This document shows positions 1 through 12,225 of a DNA stretch of 64,000 bases, in pieces; within the stretch, counting starts at the first letter, position 1, and every line of letters starts with the position of its first letter. Origin of the DNA: Phoronis australis (lineage: Eukaryota > Phoronida > Phoronidae); contig NMRA01000122.1 of assembly GCA_002633005.1 (NCBI GenBank), forward strand, positions 62,255 through 126,254. Reading direction: 5' to 3'. The position numbers were made by a program, and so were the translations under genes. The notes under the pieces were generated by a model, which was not told where the DNA came from, made no database searches, and was given only the letters and a program-made list of their open reading frames with translations.

Positions 1-1719
1 ATCACGGTGTAGGCCTACAGAGTGTTATGGTTTCGTGAAACTGTTTTCAGATGATTTGTTTCCTAATACATTTGACGTTTTTCAATTGTTGTCAACGTAA
101 TTCAGCTTAATAAAGTGATACTTAATTGTTTTTGTCGCTTTTAATAATAGACTATGAGCTGAGAGCACCATCGTTCGCCAGTTTTTCTCGTAACGAGACA
201 GAACACATGTTTATTTCCGGACTAACAGTACAAGTCTTCGTTCTTAAACAGCTTGAGGCTGTTGCCATCATCTGATGTTCAAGTTTTTACGCCCCGTCGG
301 TGCTCCTTATGCTCTTGAATATTTGGTAATTTGGTAGTTGTCTAAACCCCTGTGCACAAATCACACTTTTTCGTATGCTAAAAATGTGCGTGTAAGCAGA
401 TGTTCCAACAAAAAAATTTGCTGGTGGTGTGACTCATACTAAGATGTGCACAAATATGGTTTCACGAAACTTATGAGCCAAGTTCATATGACGAAATCGA
501 GAGGGGCTTTTAATTATCTTAAGAAAAACTCCTGTTAAGTGCCAGAAACGTACCAGGATGCATGGAAATTTCACTGTTTGGATAGAAAAATAAAAAGTTA
601 TCTTAAACGGGAGGGGGTTTACCCTCCTCCCGACCTCCCCCCGCTCGGCGCCACACGCCTCGGATTCGACCTTTGCGGGAATCCTAAACCCCCCCTTACT
701 GAAAACGTAGATCCGCTACTGGATACCTTGGAAATTTATTATTTCTTTGAATGTGTTGTTTGTATAAGTTATGCCCTTCGTGGGGATACATATGGAATAA
801 ACTAATTTCTTACGCCAAATGTGTCGTGTTGAGAAAACGCTAATATGTGTTCTTGAAATGGAAGTCAACATTACTTTTGGCACATTCTCTTCTAAAAATT
901 TTTACGAAAACTCGGCATAACTGAGTATTAGTCTGTGCTCCACTACATTATATTATATGCATCGGGAATTTCTAGTACTACAAACTCGAATAAAATCTCA
1001 AGGTTCTAGAAAAAATCCAAATTTCGAGTGCCAACGTTTAGCGTTAATACGTGTGTCATTAAATACTAAGTAGGACAGGTAAGTATCCTCGAAGGTCATT
1101 ATGTACTTGAGCTTAGAATTAAAATAGAGTTGTCTTGATTTCGCTCAGCTATAGAACTGAAAACGCCAAAAGTAACTTCGAGTAAAAATTTTAGACCCCA
1201 GGACCAGGGAGGGGTAAACACATTGTGCACTACGGAAATGGGCAACATTCATGAGTAGACAAAAGACAATGTCCACACACCGTTGTGCAGTTACATGTAA
1301 TTAGGGAGCGTGGAGAAACAATTCATGAGAAAGCGATCAGGTTATTCCCATTTCTAGGGAAAATTATTTTGGAGAGAGGGAACTATCCGTCCTGAACAAC
1401 CGCTTAATCGGCCTCCAAACTGCGCCCCATACTTTAAACAATAGCAGCCTATTTCATAATGGTGGTTTAAAGTTAAACCTGTTTTAAACTGGACTTAGAC
1501 CAGGTTTAAAGATAATCTGCATTTCATAAAGGTGGTTTAACTTTTAGACCAATGGTCTAGCAAAACCTGGTTTAACTCCAGCCTAGATCTGGTCTAAGTC
1601 AGTTTTCATTTCACCAACGAGGCCTATATTCTTTAGACCTGTATTAACGTGACATCAAGTCTTTGCTTTGAAAATGAATGTGTCCGGAAGCTTTTTAGGC
1701 CCACATTAGACTTTTTGCT
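1..1719. other. Non-coding, repeat-bearing flank
   Basis: I see no convincing gene here. The short reading frame at 539-805 has no recognisable domain. Positions 1454-1472 and 1524-1542 carry a direct repeat of the form TTTCATAAnGGTGGTTTAA, within a stretch (about 1440-1610) crowded with TTTAAACC and GGTTTAAA words in both orientations. That looks like the subterminal part of a DNA transposon, and it lies just beyond the 3' end of the transposase remnant at 1720-3447. Bases about 890-1210 are a diverged relative of the fold-back element at 14593-15164; they share the phrases TTTCTAGT and AATTTCGAGT. Confidence 0.4.
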
Positions 1720-3447
1720 TCATTTTTGTGATTTTTGTCCTAATACTATAGCATTAATGTTTTGTAGATATTGAAGATAAGTCCGATTGGAGCTCTGGCC
1801 ATTTGCCCCAAGTTGTTCGTGAACGAAATTCAACACATCACTGTTGTACCGAGACGGCATCACATACTGACCTCTCCCAACCTGGATGGCACATAGATGC
1901 AGAAAGCAAACCAGAACAAAGCAAACGTCCTGGCGAGTTTCCCTCGATATAAGCGATTTCTCGTTTTTACTCTGACTCTCCCACTCCTGAAAGAAGCATA
2001 GAGCATCCTCCAGCAACACGAGCCTGTCATCCTCCAAGTTGCCAATAAAGAGATCGTCACGAAAAACATGGATAACAGAACTTGAGTGTCTCAGGAACTC
2101 TATGCTTCCATACAATGTCGGGTTCTTGGAGAATCGTTTGAAAACTGCACATCAGTTGGAGCATTTCACAGTTGAGTACATCCTTAGCTAAGCCATTCCT
2201 GATTTTGAGAACAGTTGTGAGATTAAGGTGGTCTTCAGTTAGTTTGTGGTGTACCCGCATCATTTCCGGATTTGATTCTCTGTCCCACTCTTATGCACCC
2301 CGCAAATGGTCCCAAGTTATTACATGTCCACGCCATTTAAGGACACGAGTACATTGGCTCTCACTGCTGCTGTGGTAGATATTATTACGAAGTCGCTTTA
2401 TTTTGTGTTTTGGCTCAGTAGAGATCACGATATCCACTTTGGGTTTGAATATGTTCCTTAAACACAAATGTTCTTTCACAGGAGTAACAGTAAGGAAACA
2501 TGTTCGCAAGAATCTGCGATTCTGCGATGCACCGTCATTCAACAGGCGTACACAGTCCCAAATAATGCTTGAAAGTTGACACGCTTTGGGTTCAGTGGCC
2601 GGGGAATTTGCTACAGGGAATTGGCCTCGGAAACCAGTGTGACCCACGAACATAACCTGTAATTTAACAGCAACAATCATTAACTTACATGTGGCGTCTC
2701 ACAATAGGCATTTTTAAAGTCATATGAAAGTAAAAAGACAGCATAACTTAAGAAATTCTAACAGTTTATGATATATTATTGGTACCATGGGACATCGTAC
2801 AAATAAATGGCAAATGGCACACAACGGTGTCCCAGTTAAAGCTTGCTTCACCGATTTCACCTTGGCACTCTAAATGTCAACAGCCTCTGCCTCAATCCTT
2901 GAATGTTTAGTACTTTCGGAATCATTTCAACGTTTACTTTCAACACATGAGTTGCCAGTCGTGGTGTCTTGCCCATTAGTACATCCATGGCATTCCCTGC
3001 ATCTCCATAATTAGTGAAGCCAAATAACTGCTTCTCCTGAAGCACCGAAGAGTTTTAAGTCAGACTGTATTCACATTTCATCAAAAATTAGTCCTCCACG
3101 ATATCCGTGAGAAGGCAGGTTATTTTCTTTAGCGCTTTTTACCATCCACTCTAGGTGCTGACGATGTTCACCAGGAGTTTGTTAAACACATTTCTTATAT
3201 GAAAGTAACAGGCTAACCGATGGCAAAACCAGAACGTGTGTGTCCAGAAACTCTTGCCAGCCTGTGGGGATCTTAGCCACAAACCCATGGCCACCATTAC
3301 AATGTCAGACCAATGGCGTCCCCAAGGAGTCTTCTGGGAATTTTTTATTGTCTCACTTATAGAAGATTTCATTTCAGTTGTCAGTGTTGGGAAAGCTTTA
3401 CAGAGAGAAATTTCCGGTATATCCTCTGTGCATATAAATTTGTCCAC
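1720..3447 (-). pseudogene. P-element/THAP9-like transposase remnant
   Basis: Several minus-strand reading frames follow one another in the order expected for a P-element/THAP9-type transposase. Frame 3447-3151 contains a 'W..D.V..A..LWLRSPQA' stretch, like the helical region before the catalytic core. Frame 3045-2857 has 'GFTNYGDAG' followed by 'ATHVL'. Frame 2680-2291 has 'DGASQNRRFLR', then 'KHKIKRLRNN' and 'VITWDHLRGAY'-like text. Frame 2263-2057 continues with 'HKLTEDHLNLTT', and 2115-1720 with 'SRETRQDV'. The HLiKt.rN...W.hi...Y......H.LT.DHinLt pattern is typical of these transposases. An in-frame TAA lies near 2284 between the two core blocks, and the other joins change frame, so this is a decayed copy. 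No THAP zinc finger was found upstream. The family call rests on recalled motif patterns. Confidence 0.6.
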
Positions 3448-3561
3448 GTTTTCTTCTGTTGCCTTGTGAGACGTTCGTGGCTTGTCACTATCGTTAATAA
3501 CCTGAAAATAGTGAAAAAATGAATGAACTTACTTATTATCTGCTTTGGATCTCGTTTTCAG

Positions 3562-6128
3562 GATTAACATTAAATCAGACCGTGGTTGATGCTGCAAACG
3601 TGTACAAACCTGATCAGCTAGGAGTTGGTTTGAGTCGAGTTTGTGATGTTTCCAATCTGAGGGTGACGAATTTCCATGTCAACAGTTGTTCACCCCACCC
3701 TGCTGAAACGGCGTTTTTTACAACAGACCTGCTTCTGTGATAAAGCCAGCTTTTTCCTGCTGTAGGAAAGTTGGCAAGTATTTTTTCTTTTCAATTACAT
3801 GGCTTTAGAATAATGAGATTTTGTTTATTTTCGCACATTGTGATCCCAATCAGAGATTAAGGCCACTGATAAGAAAAGTGGCTATAAAAATGTGCGTCAA
3901 AGCCATTGACCAAAGAACCCCCAAGATGGCATGGAAACACTGCTCGTGGTGGTGTGCCGCTCCAGAAAGGGGATAGTAGAGCCTACTGTATCGTTATTTC
4001 AGTAGCATTCAACAGCCTTGTTTTATGCAAAAAGGTTACACTGCCCTATTTAATTCATAAAAAACACTAGTTTCAGGAGCAGATCCAGGACTTTAAGCTT
4101 GGGGGGCGGGGCAGAGTATTAGCCAGAATTTTGCCCGTCAAACATTCGCACCCTCGTACTGCTAAATGGAATTTGGGAGAACTTTAGGGGGGCATGGCAC
4201 TCCTAATAGGGTAAACTAAAATTCATCTTCAGTCAGGGAATTGGGGTTAACATCTTTTTGAAAAAGACTTCTTTAAAATTCTGAACTTGTCTCACAATTT
4301 AGGTGGTGTTGCAGAGGAAGAACAGAGGGAAGATGGTGAATGCAGCTGTCCCGGATTGCCGGATGTGACGTTTGAAGGTATAACTTTGTGATTTGTGCAA
4401 GGTTAATAGGATTAAGCGATATGTCTGCTATATTTTACCACAATTTGTGAGATGTTGAAGTGTATAATCATGTTGTGATTTTGACTTTAGGTGGAATCGG
4501 AAATATTTATGAATTTCATGAGGGGTCTAATGACGAGTTTGATGAAGACGAACTTCAAGAAATTGAAAACATGGTACAAGGTAATATTTGAAATAAATTT
4601 TACGTGTTACACTTTGTTTTCAGCAATTGCTTCTGTAGAGTGTATATTGAAATGCTTCTACCCAATACCTTCTGTAAGTTATTACACATTTTGTTCTTTA
4701 CCGTATGCTGATTTCCACTTCTTTGGCTAAAAGTATTACAGTTAACGTTAAACCCTCATGCACCAATCACTTTTGTTAGTTCATCATGATTTACATCAAA
4801 CCACCTTTTCCATTGCAAGCAACTGAAACTGAGGGTAGTGACTTTGATTGGCTTATACACTTCCACGAAAATCAAAAGTGGCCTGGTGATCGTCACATGT
4901 CCAAAGAAGAAATAGCCATATTTGGAAAAGACATCATTTCTTTGTGCAAATCATTTTTGACAACCAACGACAGCAAAGACTTGCTTTCATTCATGAGCAA
5001 ATTCAGTGCACATGTTAAGGCCCAATCTGAAATAGATCCGATTCGAGGCTTGCTCGTGTGTCGAGTAAAGGATTTTGTGTTGTCATCAAAGTCTGTGCAT
5101 TCGGAAGAGGTGATAACCCCCAAGACGCTGTACCCTCAACGAGCACAGCTACTACCCCCACTCCTGCTGGTCTTGGTAAGCTACGATATATTGGGGGTAG
5201 ATGTATCGCCAAGGCCAGAAATTATTATATAACAACCATCAGAACAGCAATGTGCACAAACACAACTCTGTACGGAGAATGTCGTGCAAAGTTGGATTTT
5301 ATTGAGAAACTAAAAGCATCGCAGGTGGGAATATTGACTGCATCTACCCGGACGGAAACACTCAGTGTCATCCTGAGGAAGCAAAACACAAGCTGTGGGC
5401 TGACACACGTCACCGATAAGACATTCACTTTTTTGAAGCGCTTGATCAGGAGATGCAATTGGTGCAAAATTTGTCAATTCCAGAAGCCAAAATAAACTCT
5501 CAGTGTTTTAAAAAAGTATGTGACAACAAATGTCTTCAGGGCATGTGGTTACAGCTGATGCCTGGTGCAAAAGACGATGTAGCGATGGCCGTTATGAGAG
5601 TAGATTGTAAACGATATATGATGGTTGCAAGCAACCAATTCCGCAAGCACTTGGTACAGACATTAGGAAAAAAGAAAAGTTTTGCACATCGAGTAAACAT
5701 TCAAACAAAAGGAACAGATAAGCTTCACTCAATAGATGACTTTCAAAACGATCATTCTCCAAACAAACTCTCACACTATACCTAGAAAAGGGCAATTTGG
5801 AAAATCGGAAGAGCATGAACGAAATCCCAGTTGACTGAAATTGCAGCAATATACAACAAACACCCACTAAAGTCAGTCCTAAAGAAAGACCTTTGTGATC
5901 TTGCATGTAAACTTATTTCCGCGGCAGATGGCATACCACAGCCCCATACGAAATCTGTGCATAGTTTGTTGGAAGGTGTATGGAGACAACGAAGAAGAAT
6001 GGGTGCAGTGCACACACTGTGAAGGGTGGATGCGCTGGAAGTTCAGTGACCTCAGCCAACAGGAAGTACAAAAGATGGGAGAGGATGACCTATTCTGGTG
6101 TCCCCAGTGCGCTTCAAGTACCAGTTAA
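3562..6128 (+). pseudogene. Decayed Pif1-like helicase / PHD-finger transposon protein
   Basis: A plus-strand series of exon-like blocks forms one decayed protein. After a splice acceptor at 3561, 3562-3740 reads 'GLTLNQTVVDAANV...QLGVGLSRV...LRVTNF', which matches the last helicase motifs of Pif1-type enzymes. Acidic blocks follow (4319-4377, and 4491-4579 with 'EFHEGSNDEFDEDELQEIE'), then 4810-5120. After a frame change comes 'GLGKLRYIGGRCIAKAR' (about 5170-5230), then 'ETLSVILRKQNTSCGLTHVTD' (about 5350-5420) and, after another frame change near 5430, 5453-5785. The C-terminus (5895-6128) is a PHD-like finger: CIVC, then CTHC, then CPQC. The expected His and Cys of the middle ligand pair ('W.HW.C') are replaced ('WMRWKF'). 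Frameshifts near 5100, 5430 and 5965 show it is not functional. The same Pif1-plus-PHD combination is, to my recollection, found in invertebrate transposon proteins. Confidence 0.55.
4077..4200. repeat. Fragment of a dispersed DNA-transposon repeat
   Basis: The stretch AGATCCAGGACTTTAAGC, a G-run, then GCAGAGTATTAGCCAG recurs in inverted orientation at 54488-54610. Both contain the G-rich 'incorrect-end' style sequence common at hAT-type termini. The 4077-4200 copy lies inside an apparent intron of the Pif1/PHD remnant. Confidence 0.4.
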
Positions 6129-7404
6129 TGTATGTAACCGTGGGCTGGATTTTTAATGTCTGTTACTTACTGGTACAACTTTAACATGTTTTTGGCGATA
6201 TCGCTCTGTTGTACACAGATGACACATGTGTTGTCTGCCGAAGTTCACAACCTTGTGACATGATAAATGATGTCCCCGTATTCCGTCTGTAGCCGAGACA
6301 GTTGAGACGCTGCCAGGCTTCGGTAAGAAGGTGGTATCTTTTATTAACCATCCTCCACAAAACTTTAATCTACAAAAAATAATATTTTGAACGTTGATAA
6401 CGTTGAGTGATGAGATAAGCATTGTCCTCAGTCCTGTAGTGTACATCAGGACTTGCTGTTATGGATTCACAGAAATCAATGCAGGTCAAATATTTAATCA
6501 TATCTAGATTGTCTGCATACATTTCTTCACTGTCCAGAAATATTAGTCACTATCAATAAGTTTACCTTGCCTCAACCCTTAATTCTACATTGCATATTTC
6601 CGTTTAATAAAATAATGCATTTTAAACAAAATACAGCACATCTCTTGCTTTGTGGATTTACCTTGTTAATAATCCTGTGAATGTTATGAAATTGAGTGCA
6701 CTCCACTCAAATGCGTGTGAAAATGACAAGTTGTCCATGTCTACTTTGCATCCATCTACTATCACCTCTGTCTGGACATGGTGATGTTTATATTTTTTGT
6801 TTCAATTTGCAGTACACTGTTTGCTGACTGCAATCAGTTACATGCATTGAGGGCTGGTGTAGCTGCATGCGAGTCAAACAACAAGTTGCACGGGACATTT
6901 TGGAGCTTTATTTCGCAACGCGTTACAATTGAGATGTGTGTCTATCCGTCCGTCCGTGGAACAGGAAGACGCAAAATATTCCGAAGTAACAGTTCATGGA
7001 CACATAATTCGCTAAGTGGAACGCATTAAAGGCAAATTGCAAGCAAAACGGCAAATGTTACCTGAATGACGTCTTGAGACTCGCGCAGTGACTAGAACAC
7101 ATCTGACCAGTGTGACAATATTCGCAATAGTGCCTGAATATGCCGTGTAACCCGGGCTCGGTCTCAGCGACCTGAGCGCACTCGGTCATTCCTAAACCAG
7201 TATTCATAGAACTCATAGCACAATGCGCCGTAGGCGGAGCTAACTTCATTCACAGCGCCCTTCCTAATAAGTTTTAACTTATTTTAATTAGAAAAATCCA
7301 GCGCGTGTAACCAAGAACCAATACAATACAATACAATACGAATCGATATGGTGTATCACAACCTACGTGTGCGAGAAATTATATATACCACTATTCTGCC
7401 AATG
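6129..7404. other. No supported gene; possible LTR of the BEL element
   Basis: Beyond the PHD remnant I see no intact gene. A minus-strand frame at 6446-6153 contains 'CHLCTTERYRQKH', which resembles a short zinc-binding tail of a transposase, but it is too short to assign. The interval about 7020-7404 lies directly downstream of the BEL/Pao coding region on the minus strand, so a 3' LTR is expected there. I could not delimit it, because the matching 5' LTR would be in or beyond the assembly gap. A pentanucleotide run (ATACA, about 7321-7342) is present. Confidence 0.3.
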
Positions 7405-10400
7405 AGTCAGTCACAGTTCTCTAGCAAAATAGTCAACTTATGCACTGGACGCTCAATCAACTTAACGCCACTGGTACGCCTGCCCTTGGCATCCACACAA
7501 GGATCACCAACAGTCAGTCTCTACGCGCCCAGCCTTTAATATGGGGGGCTCGAACCTCTGACAAAGTGGACCTTTTGCTAAAAAAAACGGGAGGACTAAA
7601 AAACGGGGTACCACCTTCAGGTCTGTATGTCTGCGCCTTTTTAGTGGACTTTTGTCTCGTTTTCTCGGACTTTTTGTTTCTCTGAGGCGGACCTTTTTAC
7701 CCACTTCGCCAAATGGGGGGCTCGTGAGAGCATGAGTCTAGCAGAGCGAACTAAACCATCCTTACTAAGATTAACATCGCAAACTCTGGGCAATCTCCAC
7801 TCACTCCTGGGCAAGTTATTATCTTTAACTATAACAGTATCACCAGTCTTAACATTAGTCGTTGGTTTGGTCTATTTTTGTCTCTTGGAGACTAGACAAA
7901 TATTCTGATTTCCATCGAGACCAAAACACATCTGTTAAATGTTGTACTCGTCTCCACATCTTTCTGGAGTACAAATCAGCTAACTCAAATGCGCCAGGGG
8001 GCGACATCAAAACTTTAGATTTCAATGTCAAGAGATGGTTTGGCTCTAAGGACAATGGGTCACTAAGATTATCAACCTAATTAGGAGGTCGACTGTTGAC
8101 AATCGAAGTTACTTCATACATCAAAGTTCTCAATGATTCATCATCTAACAGAGCTACTTTGATTGAACATGGAAGACAGTACACATCTAATGGTACGAAT
8201 CTGTCTATCCCAGATGCCGCCCATGTGGCTGGCATGGGGTACATTCATCTTAAAAACAGTATAGTCGCAACCCTTCTTCAATAGAAAGTGCTTTATCTGA
8301 TAAATATCAAGTCCGTTAATCGCAGTCTTAAGCTCATTTAGAGCGCCAACAAAATTGGTTACTTAGTCGGAACGCAAAAGTCGAACTGGTCCTCTCAACG
8401 CCGAAAAACATCTAAATGCATTGATGAAGCAATCAGCAGTAAGACCATTGCATAGCTAAATATGGATAGCTTTCGACGACATACATACATGTACGAAAAC
8501 ACAAGCCCAACGTTTAACTGACTTACGACCACTCTTAACATATACCAAGGATCGAAATAATCAACTCCACAGTATGTAAAAGGTAGCGAGGGCTCTAATC
8601 TGTCCTCGGGGAAAATCAGCCATCTTCTGTACGCAAGTAATAGGTCTGAACTTTCTGCAAGTAACGCAATTGTGTGTATAGTGTGAAACAGCAGTACTGC
8701 AGCCAATATTCCAATAGCCATTGGTCGTATTTCATTAGTGGTTAAACTACGACCTTGGTGCTGAACTTGGGTAAGATGATGCTTACATGGCAAAATCACA
8801 GCGTGCTTGAACTCACGTGACATCTTAGCACGTTTAATTTGACCACCTACGCGCAGAACGCCATCTCCATCCAAAATGGATCCAACGGAAGAAGTGGGCT
8901 AGATCTCTTTAACGCTCTGTCAGTAGAGCTTAAAAGAGTAGAGATATCTGCTGCAAAAGCATTTCTCTGAACCAATTTGATAATTTCAACTCCGGCCGTT
9001 TGAAGATCTTGCACTGTAATAGACATGTCAACATTAGCATTACTCGAGCGATTTCTCAGTCTAGACTTGAGCTTCATACAATTGGCAATAGCTCTTCTGG
9101 CTCTGAACCAATCAGAAAACCTTTCAAATCGAACAGACTCGAGAAACTGCGGGAACTGTTGTGCGTCCTGAGTCGCTAATGATTTCACTCGTTTAACTTT
9201 AGGGTCATCGTCAGAGAGACGCACATCTGAAACGTCAAAATCATGCGAGAGAAAGTCGTCATTCCATAAAAACCTAGGACCTGAAAACCATTCAGAACGA
9301 CCAACAAAACTACTGGGATCGATACCCCTTGAGGCCACATCGGCCGGGTTTTCGGCTGAGCTAACGTGTCTCCACTGAGAGGGATCACTATGTTCCCGTA
9401 TTTGTTGGACACGATTGGCAACCGTTTGGCGTCGTTCTGGATGTAACCTAGTGTAATCTGACTATCTCTGTCGTACTCTACTTCTTTCACTAGAATAGAA
9501 CTGATACAGCGTCTGTCAATTCAAGTCTGGCTACCGTAACTGGTCGTAAAGGCACAAGTACTTAACCAAAGCACGATGAATTTCATCTTTGAATTCTTCA
9601 GAGGGAGGTAGGAACATTCCCCATAGCCAACATTACAAGCACCAGAGAAACTACGTAACTGTATTTACACAATGTCGCATAAAGCCTGTAGTTTGTAACA
9701 GCCTTTCGATTTTCAAACTCTTTAAGCCTTGAGGACTATTTCTCCATAGTTCCCAATGGGCTCTCAAACCATCTGGAAGGCAACAATCCCAGTCTACATG
9801 ATCACTACAGACTTGTTGCAAGATTTGCTTCCCTCGCAAAACGACAGGAGCAAGTAAACCTAAGGGGTCATACACAGAAGCTACAGTCGTGGCTAAAATA
9901 CCTCGTCTGGGCAGTGGCTTATCTTGCAGAGTAATTCTAAATTGGAAAGTGTCCTATTCGACACACCAATACACGACGATTGCTCTTTCCAGCGGAATGC
10001 TATCGTGCAAGAGATTCACATCATTTAGATGACACGAATGATCATTAGGATCAAGTGACTCCATCACTGCTTTAGAGTTGGACATAAAGTTGTGCAATCT
10101 TAATCCACCTTTAGCAAATAGTGCTGTGGTGTTTTCAATCAAAGTAACCGCTTCCTGGTCATGCAGTCAGCACTGATACGAGTCCGTCGTCCACATAAAA
10201 TTTCTGTTAACGAATTTAGCGGCGTCGGGACCAAATTCCCTTTCACATTTGGTGGCATTAAATTTGAGCCCAAAATTCGCGCATACTGTGGAAGAGGTGG
10301 CCCCGAACAGATGCACTGTCATGCGATACTCAGAAGGTTCAAAATCTATATTACCATCCCCCCACCACAAAAACCTAAGGAAGTATTTATGTTTCTCGTC

Positions 10401-11193
10401 TACGTAGAAGTGATGGAACATTGCTTCAGTGTCGCATATAAGGGCTATCCTGTATTGTCTAAAGCGACAGAGAACACCAGTTAAGGTGTTTTTCAGGTTA
10501 GGTCCATATAATAAATGATCATTGAGGGATACTTCTCGAAACTTTGCGCTGTAATCAAAAACTACTCTTAATTTATTAGGCTTCTTGGCATGGAATTCGC
10601 CATAATGGGGCATATAGTTAACAGAACCGTTTTCTAGCTCAAGCCCAGTAATAGGAACCTTTTCTGCAAATCCCTTATCAAAGAGGTTATTCATGAAATC
10701 AACGTACTGTTGGTTATACTTGGAATCAGACTTTAGACGTCTTTCCAAAGGTTTCAGACGGAGTGCCAATTGTCTGTTATCAAGAAGTGAAGGTTCAGTG
10801 AGCTTAAATGGCAGTGGCATTTCGCACTGTTTCAAAAAAATCATAAAACTCGCGGAGAGCATGTCCGTTGCGCGCCGGAATTTCATTCTAAGCGTCAAAT
10901 TTGTCCCTGAAAGCGTTTGTAATTACAAAGGGGTCGCCGTAACGTTCTTCTAAGAGCTTCTTAGCCTCGGTATAAGCTAGGTGGGGTGGCAAAAAGAAAT
11001 AACTGTCGATTGCCTTTTTGGCCGCACCAGACAGATATTTTCCCAAGTAATAAATTTTCTCTGTTTGTGGAATGGACTCAAAGGCGCATTTCCACCCTGG
11101 GTATTTTAACGGATCACCTTCAAAGATAGTAGGCTGAGGTAACGGAAGACGTCCTAGATTAATTTGCTCGGCAAACTTGGCTAACACACTGAC
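7405..11193 (-). mobile_element. Decayed BEL/Pao LTR retrotransposon (gag-pol remnant)
   Basis: Minus-strand blocks run in BEL/Pao order. A gag segment of the DUF1759 type (11193-10888) has 'FEGDPLKYPGWKCAFES' and 'LLEERYGDPF'. Reverse transcriptase (about 10820-9950) has 'NKLRVVFDYSAKF' and 'SLNDHLLYGPNL'; the YVDD catalytic box near 10190 is present but in a shifted frame. The A17 segment has 'YDPLGLLAPVVLRGK' (9875-9651). A segment leading to integrase has 'ENPADVASRGI' (about 9360-9300). The integrase zinc-binding and core parts span about 8870-8050 ('HQGRSLTTNEIR', 'PFTYCGVDYF', 'PHASHMGGIWDRQ'). A DUF5641-type C-terminus lies at about 7870-7735 and 7540-7405. Stops and frameshifts occur throughout. 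The gag zinc knuckle and aspartic protease are missing: gag joins reverse transcriptase directly near 10822. The 5' part lies in the gap. Confidence 0.9.
7553..7724. repeat. 172-bp insertion bounded by a 12-bp direct repeat
   Basis: ATGGGGGGCTCG occurs at 7541-7552 and again at 7713-7724. The intervening DNA interrupts the DUF5641-type C-terminal coding part of the BEL element. It is therefore younger than the retroelement. The 12-bp repeat could be a target-site duplication. The insert is too short and degenerate to classify. Confidence 0.5.
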
Positions 11194-11675
11194 NNNNNNN
11201 NNNNNNNNNNNNNNNNNNNNNNNNNNNNNNNNNNNNNNNNNNNNNNNNNNNNNNNNNNNNNNNNNNNNNNNNNNNNNNNNNNNNNNNNNNNNNNNNNNNN
11301 NNNNNNNNNNNNNNNNNNNNNNNNNNNNNNNNNNNNNNNNNNNNNNNNNNNNNNNNNNNNNNNNNNNNNNNNNNNNNNNNNNNNNNNNNNNNNNNNNNNN
11401 NNNNNNNNNNNNNNNNNNNNNNNNNNNNNNNNNNNNNNNNNNNNNNNNNNNNNNNNNNNNNNNNNNNNNNNNNNNNNNNNNNNNNNNNNNNNNNNNNNNN
11501 NNNNNNNNNNNNNNNNNNNNNNNNNNNNNNNNNNNNNNNNNNNNNNNNNNNNNNNNNNNNNNNNNNNNNNNNNNNNNNNNNNNNNNNNNNNNNNNNNNNN
11601 NNNNNNNNNNNNNNNNNNNNNNNNNNNNNNNNNNNNNNNNNNNNNNNNNNNNNNNNNNNNNNNNNNNNNNNNNNN
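11194..11675. other. Assembly gap (482 N)
   Basis: A run of unresolved bases. It is bordered on the left by BEL gag sequence and on the right by a C-run that begins a copy of the dispersed element also seen at 13140-14285. The homopolymer is a likely cause of the break. Confidence 0.98.
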
Positions 11676-11936
11676 CCCCCCCCCCCCCCTTGGCTGCCAC
11701 AAGCAACAGCGTGAAGCGTGAGGAAATGTTGAGTATCAAGTTCAGTAACGAGGACCAGAAGCGGAATCATGTTCCCATTATTTTTTTTCTTTAGTCCACC
11801 GATAGATGTTCTGCACAGAAGACCCACATGCCCGGCTCCCCCAACTTTCGGGCCGCCTGTGCACATACACTCGCGCTTTCCCCAATTCCCGGGGCAACAT
11901 CTTGCCCCCCCTTATGGTATATTAGATCCGTCACTG
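11676..11936 (+). mobile_element. Short, partial copy of the CA(TA/GT)GGCGGATC element
   Basis: The copy begins at the gap edge with a C-run and 'TTGGCTGCCACAAGCAACAG', which matches the left end of the element at 13140 ('TTGGCTGCCGC..AACAGC..GAG'). It ends in CCCCCCTTATGGTATATTAG then ATCCGTCACTG, equivalent to the right end of the other copies. The left terminal repeat is hidden in the gap. This copy lacks the tRNA-like interior of the longer copies and is strongly deleted internally. Confidence 0.65.
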
Positions 11937-11987
11937 CATTCAACCCAGACATCTTCGATGTTTGTTCCCAATGGTAGTTGCTGAGTC

Positions 11988-12225
11988 AGTGAGCCCGACA
12001 ATTTCCAGCTTGGCACTGACTAAGCCCCTGGAGGTTGTCAAGTCCAGCATTCAAAGGAGTTACAAACGCAACTATATTTGACCGCTCATCATGGAGTGCT
12101 TCAAACCTTGCGCCTTTGTCAAAGACTCCAGGGCCAATTTGCATCTCTTGCAACTTTTGAATAAACGTCCAGTCTGAACACTTGAAACCTGAAGTTGTAA
12201 CATCAAATAAACGCCCACGGGTATG
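11988..12225 (-). pseudogene. Unidentified coding remnant
   Basis: On the minus strand about 75 codons are open, with balanced, protein-like composition ('CSDWTFIQKLQEMQIGPGVF', 'FEALHDERSNIVAFVTPLN'), ending at a TGA near 11988. An acceptor-like TTCAG lies near its 5' side. I do not recognise the family. It is flanked by transposon copies, so it may belong to the 5' part of the adjacent retroelement or be an orphan exon. Confidence 0.3.

Noticed and set aside
6153-6446. Possible piggyBac-type Cys-rich tail ('CHLC')
   Set aside because: Only one Cys pair is visible and the rest of the transposase is absent; too weak to call.
10888-11866. Long frames of undetermined residues
   Set aside because: They run through the assembly gap; only the flanking sequence is informative.
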